From Burkholderiales bacterium (GTDB lineage: Bacteria > Pseudomonadota > Gammaproteobacteria > Burkholderiales > Burkholderiaceae_C): a DNA stretch of 41,254 nucleotides. The stretch is from NCBI GenBank assembly GCA_947372465.1, contig CANBTT010000025.1, positions 1 to 41,254 of the forward strand, given 5' to 3'. Position numbers and translations under genes: made by a program. The notes beneath the pieces are model-generated. The model was given only the letters and a program-made list of their open reading frames with translations. It was not told where the DNA came from and made no database searches. Numbering within the stretch: the first letter of the stretch is position 1; every line of letters begins with the position of its first letter. Shown here one piece after another: positions 36,649 through 41,254 of the stretch.

Positions 36649-36811
36649 AAAATCACCTTCTATTAAAACTTGGGCATCTATTGCGCATCACCCGTGAGCC
36701 GCTCGGCTTGTTCAAAAAAAACAAAACTCAACTCTGGGCTTGGGCGCAACGCAAGCGTGTATTGTATCTGGACAAAAAGCCGGTATTGAGATGGCGCGAT
36801 CTTGGGTTCAA

Positions 36812-37882
36812 CTACACAGGATCGTAAACAGCAAATACTTTATTGGAATTAAAGACATGTGTTTCCACAAAAGAGCTCCAATTCAATTTGGCCCCCAATG
36901 CTTGCATTGCGCCAAGGAGTGGACTCCAATTGAGAATTTCTTGTTGTCCAGACATGTCAAAGTCCTCGGTCGTTTGGGCCCTCCAGAGGTCAAAGTTGCC
37001 TTGAACCATGGCTTCATATAGTTTTTGGTCTGCAGCGGTGTCGGGGTAAAGTCTGTAGTGCTTATCACATAAAAAAGCATGCGACCAACTCGATGAAGCC
37101 ACCAGAGCCACACGCCAAGGCGAGTCAGCAAAAATCTTTGCTGTAAGAGCACCCAATTGCATGCATCTCGCGGGTGAAGGCGACGGTGGATCCAACACAA
37201 GCTGATCGTCCATCCTGGTTAAAAATCCTTTGGCAGAAATGACCTTTGATCCGTAGCAATTGATGGGTACGGCAATGGTTGGATAGTCCCAACCAAGGCG
37301 GTCGTAATCCAGGTACAAAATGGCATTCGTAAATGCATGCGCCAGACTCGAATGATGAAGTGGCTTGTAAGCGTAAGAGACATCAATATCTGATTTGATC
37401 AGACCTGAAATCAAATATTTGGCCGCCTCTCGTTGACCTTTGAGTCGATAATGTTTCTCAGGCCCTTCCCCCCAAGCATTGGGTTTGCCGTTGTCCACCA
37501 TAGAGGAGTTTTGAGCATGTCGCCATGGGTAAAGATCCATGTCCTCATAGGCCAAAACAGTGAAGGGCGGCACAATGTCCTCCTTGAAGTTTTCGTATTG
37601 ATCGTCTCCCCATATCAACACCAAGTCTGGCTTGAATGCATCCAAAGACTGTCTCACTCGCCTAAATTGCTCAACCAATTGAGCCCTGTGCTGTGCAGCA
37701 GCCTTCACGCCCAAATCGTCGGCCCATTCTTGGCGCATTTGAGCAGGCCAATTTTTTGGGTCTTTGGCCGAATCCGGAATGCTTGCATCGTTCAATGTGT
37801 AGCGCAAGATCCCAGACATGATGGAATCAGGGGTGGACAATGGAGGGTAATGTGAAAGTCCCAAGCCCAATATTTCAGCCAT
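36812..37882 (-). CDS. Class III extradiol ring-cleavage dioxygenase (LigB superfamily)
   Basis: Predicted cytosolic enzyme cleaving a catechol-type ring, related to protocatechuate 4,5-dioxygenase LigB. The 356-residue protein has the N-terminal LGLGLSHYPPLS with the first metal-ligand His at residue 11, the strand-loop LVLIWGDDQYENF near 87 where LigB has its second ligand His (VYNDHAS), HHSSLAHAFTNA near 175, and PSPARCMQLGALTAKIF, SWSHAFL in the C-terminal part. The Gln in place of His is notable. The ATG at 37882 has AAAGGGA 7 bases upstream. It lies in a same-strand group with a hydroxyacid dehydrogenase, a Bug protein and an isomerase-like gene. Confidence 0.8.
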   Translation of the reverse strand: MAEILGLGLSHYPPLSTPDSIMSGILRYTLNDASIPDSAKDPKNWPAQMRQEWADDLGVKAAAQHRAQLVEQFRRVRQSLDAFKPDLVLIWGDDQYENFKEDIVPPFTVLAYEDMDLYPWRHAQNSSMVDNGKPNAWGEGPEKHYRLKGQREAAKYLISGLIKSDIDVSYAYKPLHHSSLAHAFTNAILYLDYDRLGWDYPTIAVPINCYGSKVISAKGFLTRMDDQLVLDPPSPSPARCMQLGALTAKIFADSPWRVALVASSSWSHAFLCDKHYRLYPDTAADQKLYEAMVQGNFDLWRAQTTEDFDMSGQQEILNWSPLLGAMQALGAKLNWSSFVETHVFNSNKVFAVYDPV

Positions 37883-38387
37883 TTGCAGTCCCTTTATTGA
37901 GAGTCAATCGATACAATGTTCAAACCATTTTAAGCCCTCAGAAGTTACAAATTTCAGATGGAGCGCGCATCTCTTCATTTCTAAGCTCAGCTCTCTTAAA
38001 GGTCATCGGCTTTAGAAGTGCCGTTCATTTTCAATCCTTTTGACAAGTCAGTGACTGTTGCCAAAAAAGGACACGCGGTACTAACCACCTATGCGGTTTG
38101 TTTTTAAAGTTGTATAAATGAACTCTGGAACATTTGTGGAGCCATCAAGTTGCTTTCTAACCTGTCTCGTTTCTTGAAAACATTGACCTGCCATGTCAAG
38201 CTTTGGTATGTGCGTATGAACGGCAATGCCTCCATCAAGTACAACAGCCAACTGGGTCTGTACTCTTCAAGCTTCCTGCAAAGAGACAACTGGCCAGAAG
38301 TGAGCAGGCAGCACCACAACCCTTGACTTGATCACTCATGATCTAAGAAGCCAAAAAGACAAGGCCATTGTTTATCGGATCAAGAAC
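37883..38387. other. Gap of 505 bases with a possible decayed coding fragment
   Basis: No intact gene is supported. On the minus strand 38335-38081 reads as VIKSRVVVLPAHFWPVVSLQEA, one stop at 38267-38269, then RVQTQLAVVLDGGIAVHTH and a further 35 residues to a stop. The hydrophobic pattern and codon use look gene-like in the frame on both sides of the stop, which suggests a pseudogene; I cannot name the family. An equally long frame exists on the plus strand in register, so chance is not excluded. Confidence 0.3.
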
Positions 38388-39338
38388 TTAATTTCGAGCG
38401 ATTTTGACCAATGCATCGGCCATTGAGTTGATGTGATCAAATGCTTGAGACATGTAGTTTTCATAATTGTCTCTCTCCACAAACCCCAAATGCGGTGTGC
38501 ACAAACAATTGTCAAGCTCTTGCAAAGGATGTCGTTGTGTGAGGACGGGTTCTTGTTCATAGACGTCAACGGCGGCAAATCCGGGTCGGCCAAGTTTTAA
38601 TGCGCTGTACAAGGCGCCTGCTTCAATGACCTCAGCTCTTGCCGTGTTGACGAGTATCGCATCCGACTTCATGAGCGCCAAATCTGAAGCTGTGACGTAA
38701 TGGGTGGTTTGCGGACTGAGTCGAAGCAATACACATAAAACGTCGGCTTTAGAGAAAAACTCCTCTCTTGAAGAAGCAAAATGCCAACCATTGAGTTGAG
38801 CCTTATTTCTTGATGACTCTCTGCCCCAAATCAGAACATGTGCACCCAGTGCTTGTCCTGCACGAGCCACTTGCTCACCAATGCGACCCAAGCCCAGGAT
38901 TGCAAGTGTGCGGCCATGCAACTGCCTACCAATGCTTCTTTGCCACAAGCCCGCCTCCATGTTGGCAACCTCTTGTGGGAAATTTCTCAAGCTGGCCAAA
39001 ACCATCAGCAAGGTGAACTCCGCATTTGCAACGGAAGTGCCTTGAGTTTCGAACACCACAATGCCCTGGGCTTTACAAGCTTGAAGGTCCAGGTGTCGAC
39101 CCGTTTTGCCCGCTTGAGCAATGATTTTGAGTTCTGGCAAGAGAGCTAAAAGCTTTGCGGTGATGAATGACCTCTCTCTGATCAAAATCAGCGCCTGAAC
39201 ACCTTGTAGCTTTTGCGACAAGACATGGGCATCGTCAATGTGCTCATTCAAGACCAAGACATCGTGGGCCCTTAGCTTTTCAAAACATTTGAGCGTGCGA
39301 ACCGAATCTTGAAAATCATCAAGAATGGCAATTTTCAT
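38388..39338 (-). CDS. D-isomer-specific 2-hydroxyacid dehydrogenase family protein
   Basis: NAD(P)-dependent reductase interconverting a 2-keto acid and a D-2-hydroxy acid. The 316-residue protein has the catalytic N-terminal domain starting MKIAILDDFQD, the nucleotide-binding motif LAILGLGRIGEQVARAGQALG near residue 145, NTARAEVIEAGALYSAL carrying the conserved Arg near 235, Glu in EQEPV near 262 and catalytic His in CTPHLGFVERD near 283. The ATG at 39338 has AGAGGA 6 bases upstream. It is 49 bases after the third Bug gene on the same strand, so they probably share a transcript. Confidence 0.9.
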   Translation of the reverse strand: MKIAILDDFQDSVRTLKCFEKLRAHDVLVLNEHIDDAHVLSQKLQGVQALILIRERSFITAKLLALLPELKIIAQAGKTGRHLDLQACKAQGIVVFETQGTSVANAEFTLLMVLASLRNFPQEVANMEAGLWQRSIGRQLHGRTLAILGLGRIGEQVARAGQALGAHVLIWGRESSRNKAQLNGWHFASSREEFFSKADVLCVLLRLSPQTTHYVTASDLALMKSDAILVNTARAEVIEAGALYSALKLGRPGFAAVDVYEQEPVLTQRHPLQELDNCLCTPHLGFVERDNYENYMSQAFDHINSMADALVKIARN

Positions 39339-39390
39339 CAAAATCCTCTATTAAACTAAAAATCTCTTCGCCGAACCTCACCCATCGCTC

Positions 39391-40371
39391 TTACTGAGCT
39401 TTGATATTGGCCTTGCGAACAATTTCGCCCCACTTCAAAAAATCAGACTGGATTTGAGCGCCGAACTGTTCGGGCGTGTTGTTGATGACATCGGCCCCCA
39501 TTTTTTCCAAATCAGATCTCAACTCGGGCGACTGAAGCACTTTAGAAACATCGGCATACATTTTTTGAACAATGGGTTTAGGGGTCTGGATTGGTGCGAC
39601 CAAGCCAAACCAATTGGTGAATTCATAGCCAGGGACACCAGATTCTGCAATGGTGGGCACCTGGGGAAGCAAGGGTGAGCGTTTGGCGCCTAAAACTGCG
39701 ATCGCTTTCAATCGTCCAGTTTTGATGAGTGGTAAGACTTGCACAAGACTGTCCATGGTGAAGTCCACTTGTCCAGCCAACAAGTCAGCAATGCTCGGTC
39801 CACTCCCCTTGTACACCACGTGTGTAAAACTGGTTCCAGTCATGAAGCCAAAGAGTTCTACAGCCAAATGCGGAGCGCCGCCAATGCCAGAGGAGGAATA
39901 GTTGAGTTCATTGGGTTTCTTGCGAGCCAGCGAGATCAACTCATCCACTGTATTGGCAGCCAAACCAGGTCGGGCCACCAACACAAAACTGATGCCCACC
40001 ACATTGGTAATTGGGGAAAGCTCTTTGGCTGGATCCACACTCAAGCTGTACAAGTGTTGATTGATCGCCATATTGCCCATGGTGGCCATCATGATGTTGT
40101 GACCATTCGCGGCAGATCGAGCCAATTGAGTCGTGGCAATGCTACCACCTGCCCCACCTTTGTTGTCAATCACAACGGGCTGATTCCACATCAAGCTCAA
40201 TGGTGTAGCCAATTTTCTTGCCACAATATCTGTGCCTCCTCCAGCCGGAAAGCCAACAAGCATGTTGACTGCTTTGTCTGGAAAATTTTGTGCGTGCAAC
40301 AGTGAGGTGCTACCCATTTCAAGTGCGGCGAACAAAACGAGTGTCACAATTTTAATGAATGGATGGAACAT
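39391..40371 (-). CDS. Bug/TctC-family substrate-binding protein (3)
   Basis: Third copy of the periplasmic binding protein family. The 326-residue precursor has a signal peptide (about 1-28, SLLHAQ) and the standard landmarks NFPDKAVNMLVGFPAGGGTDIVAR, the classical glycine-rich ligand loop, then DNKGGAGGSIATTQL, NYSSSGIGGAPHLAVELF and THVVYKGSGPS. It sits between a muconolactone isomerase-like gene (16 bases upstream) and the hydroxyacid dehydrogenase, so its ligand is probably a carboxylate entering that pathway. No TctAB permease is in the window. Confidence 0.92.
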   Translation of the reverse strand: MFHPFIKIVTLVLFAALEMGSTSLLHAQNFPDKAVNMLVGFPAGGGTDIVARKLATPLSLMWNQPVVIDNKGGAGGSIATTQLARSAANGHNIMMATMGNMAINQHLYSLSVDPAKELSPITNVVGISFVLVARPGLAANTVDELISLARKKPNELNYSSSGIGGAPHLAVELFGFMTGTSFTHVVYKGSGPSIADLLAGQVDFTMDSLVQVLPLIKTGRLKAIAVLGAKRSPLLPQVPTIAESGVPGYEFTNWFGLVAPIQTPKPIVQKMYADVSKVLQSPELRSDLEKMGADVINNTPEQFGAQIQSDFLKWGEIVRKANIKAQ

Positions 40372-40387
40372 GATTAAGTGTTGAAGC

Positions 40388-40672
40388 TTAAGTTTGAGTG
40401 GCTAAAAAAGCTTTGGCATGATCCACATCCAACAGAGGAAATACCTCCATGTGGGCTGGAATAATATCTGCCCACTCATTCATGTATCGATGCAACACCT
40501 CATTGGAGTCCACATCAAATAGCGCAACTGCTCCTCGTCCAACACGGGCATGGACAGATTTCACGTGCCCTATTTTTATCAATGGATTGATCCAATCCCA
40601 ATATCTGCTGCGATCTTGAACGAGCGTACTTGGGCGCTCAGGTCTTGGCGTACTGATCACTAGAAACAACAT
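40388..40672 (-). CDS. Muconolactone isomerase-like protein
   Basis: Small protein of the muconolactone delta-isomerase/ferredoxin-like fold, about 94 residues, the family's usual size. It starts MLFLVIST and has GRGAVALFDVDSNEVLHRYM then IIPAHMEVFPLLD, in the order found in CatC (SVFDVPSVEALH, then a Pro-rich turn and the last strand). CatC acts in the ortho-cleavage beta-ketoadipate pathway; this protein is distant, so the activity is not assured. The ATG at 40672 is chosen because AGGAG lies 8 bases upstream; the frame is open to 40714. It is the first gene of the catabolic group 36812-40672. Confidence 0.72.
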   Translation of the reverse strand: MLFLVISTPRPERPSTLVQDRSRYWDWINPLIKIGHVKSVHARVGRGAVALFDVDSNEVLHRYMNEWADIIPAHMEVFPLLDVDHAKAFLATQT

Positions 40673-40950
40673 GCCGTTTTCTCCTACGTGTAGATTGAAA
40701 TTTGAAATGTCCAAAAAAGATGGGTGCGCCGAGCAGCGTCACCACGTCTCCTATAAACCCGATTTACCGCTAATTTGATACAAATCGCAATCGGCGTAAA
40801 CGAGCATTGAACACAGTGGGGCACTTGCTTAAATCACGGGCCAAGACGCAAACGGCAGCGGCAACGAGGTCGTGAATTAAATATCAATCTGTTGCTTAAG
40901 ACTTGCAAGCAAAGAGGACTGGGTTTGGCGTGCACATAGGGTGCAGACAG
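40673..40950. other. Promoter-side gap upstream of the catabolic group
   Basis: No gene seen. It must hold the promoter of the minus-strand group beginning with the isomerase-like gene. I see no regulator gene and no clear operator repeat. Confidence 0.35.
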
Positions 40951-40973
40951 AAAAAACGCACCCTAAGGTGCGT
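40951..40973 (-). terminator. Intrinsic terminator of the tRNA cluster
   Basis: On the minus strand a 7-bp stem ACGCACC / GGTGCGT (40967-40973 with 40956-40962) with a TTAG loop is followed by a run of T. It lies 15 bases past the 3' end of tRNA-Asp. Confidence 0.88.
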
Positions 40974-40987
40974 ATTTCTTTGAGTTT

Positions 40988-41064
40988 TGGCGGAGTGGAC
41001 GGGACTCGAACCCGCGACCCCCGGCGTGACAGGCCGGTATTCTAACCAACTGAACTACCACTCC
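40988..41064 (-). tRNA. tRNA-Asp (anticodon GTC)
   Basis: A 77-base tRNA with encoded CCA. The acceptor GGAGTGG pairs with CCACTCC, discriminator G. Anticodon loop CTGTCAC gives GTC, with stem CCGGC/GCCGG. T-loop TTCGAGT is standard. It is the last gene of the Ala-Glu-Asp cluster. Confidence 0.97.
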
Positions 41065-41125
41065 ACGTGGTTGTAATTTTTGGCATCAGATCAAAAAACC
41101 TGACGCGCTCAAGTACTACAAAACT

Positions 41126-41201
41126 TGGCGACCCTACGGGGATTCGAACCCCGGTACTCACCGTGAAAGGGTGATGTCCTAGGCCTCTAGACGATAGGGT
41201 C
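41126..41201 (-). tRNA. tRNA-Glu (anticodon TTC)
   Basis: A 76-base tRNA with encoded CCA. The acceptor GACCCTA pairs with TAGGGTC, discriminator G; anticodon loop CTTTCAC gives TTC; T-arm CGGGG-TTCGAAT-CCCCG. It is 61 bases from tRNA-Asp on the same strand. Confidence 0.97.
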
Positions 41202-41225
41202 AAACCTGGAACAACTGATATCTTT

Positions 41226-41254
41226 TGGTGGAGGTAAGCGGGATCGAACCGCTG
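41226..41254 (-). tRNA. 3' part of a tRNA, probably tRNA-Ala
   Basis: Only the T-arm (AGCGG-TTCGATC-CCGCT), the acceptor 3' strand TACCTCC, discriminator A and CCA lie in the window. This end is like betaproteobacterial alanine tRNAs; the anticodon is outside. Confidence 0.75.

Noticed and set aside
39739..40305. 188-codon plus-strand frame opposite the third Bug gene
   Set aside because: Antisense to a clear family member; no start signal and no domain.

Overview
The window looks like a chromosomal segment from a betaproteobacterium of the order Burkholderiales, most likely a Comamonadaceae-like freshwater lineage. Three things suggest this: the order rpsO-pnp-quinone oxidoreductase-tpiA-secG-tRNA-Leu-nuoA-nuoB, the repeated Bug/TctC-type substrate-binding proteins, and the ybiB-cobA and pepN-fbp pairs. 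Base composition looks moderate by eye, which would be low for that family; I have not counted it. No insertion sequence, prophage, CRISPR array or rRNA was recognised.

Region 1-5824 (minus strand) is a housekeeping block for translation, RNA decay, glycolysis, protein export and respiration. It carries two structured intergenic RNAs: a terminator-like hairpin after rpsO, and a long hairpin in the pnp leader placed like the RNase III site of enterobacterial pnp. Region 6206-14841 holds a small heat-shock protein behind a sigma-32-like promoter, tsaD, ybiB-cobA, prfB with its programmed +1 frameshift, and the overlapping pair pepN-fbp, closed by a strong terminator. Region 15107-18323 is the first catabolic patch: a Bug protein, a NicC-like flavin monooxygenase and a zinc-less MDR oxidoreductase. 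Region 18478-24608 has an orphan 88-residue protein, a CorC/HlyC-family membrane protein, apaH, rhlE, dcd and a BMP-type binding protein.

Region 24959-30776 is a complete tripartite RND efflux operon (outer-membrane lipoprotein, adaptor, pump) ending at a perfect 34-bp palindrome. Region 30876-32729 is a PQQ-type sugar dehydrogenase with a diheme cytochrome c. Region 32939-34966 pairs a luciferase-like flavin enzyme with a second Bug protein. Region 34967-36648 is a less conserved stretch with a possible hydrolase remnant, an odd tRNA-Lys, an AT-rich DUF1439-like secreted protein and a lipocalin. Region 36812-40672 is a second catabolic patch: LigB-type extradiol dioxygenase, D-2-hydroxyacid dehydrogenase, a third Bug protein and a muconolactone isomerase-like protein. 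The window ends in a tRNA-Ala/Glu/Asp cluster with a terminator.

The most unusual points are the catabolic patch with a Gln-for-His change at a probable metal-ligand position, the U1-U72 mismatch in tRNA-Lys, and the pnp leader hairpin. I did not find an obviously new multi-gene system; the 36.8-40.7 kb patch is the best candidate for an uncharacterised pathway.
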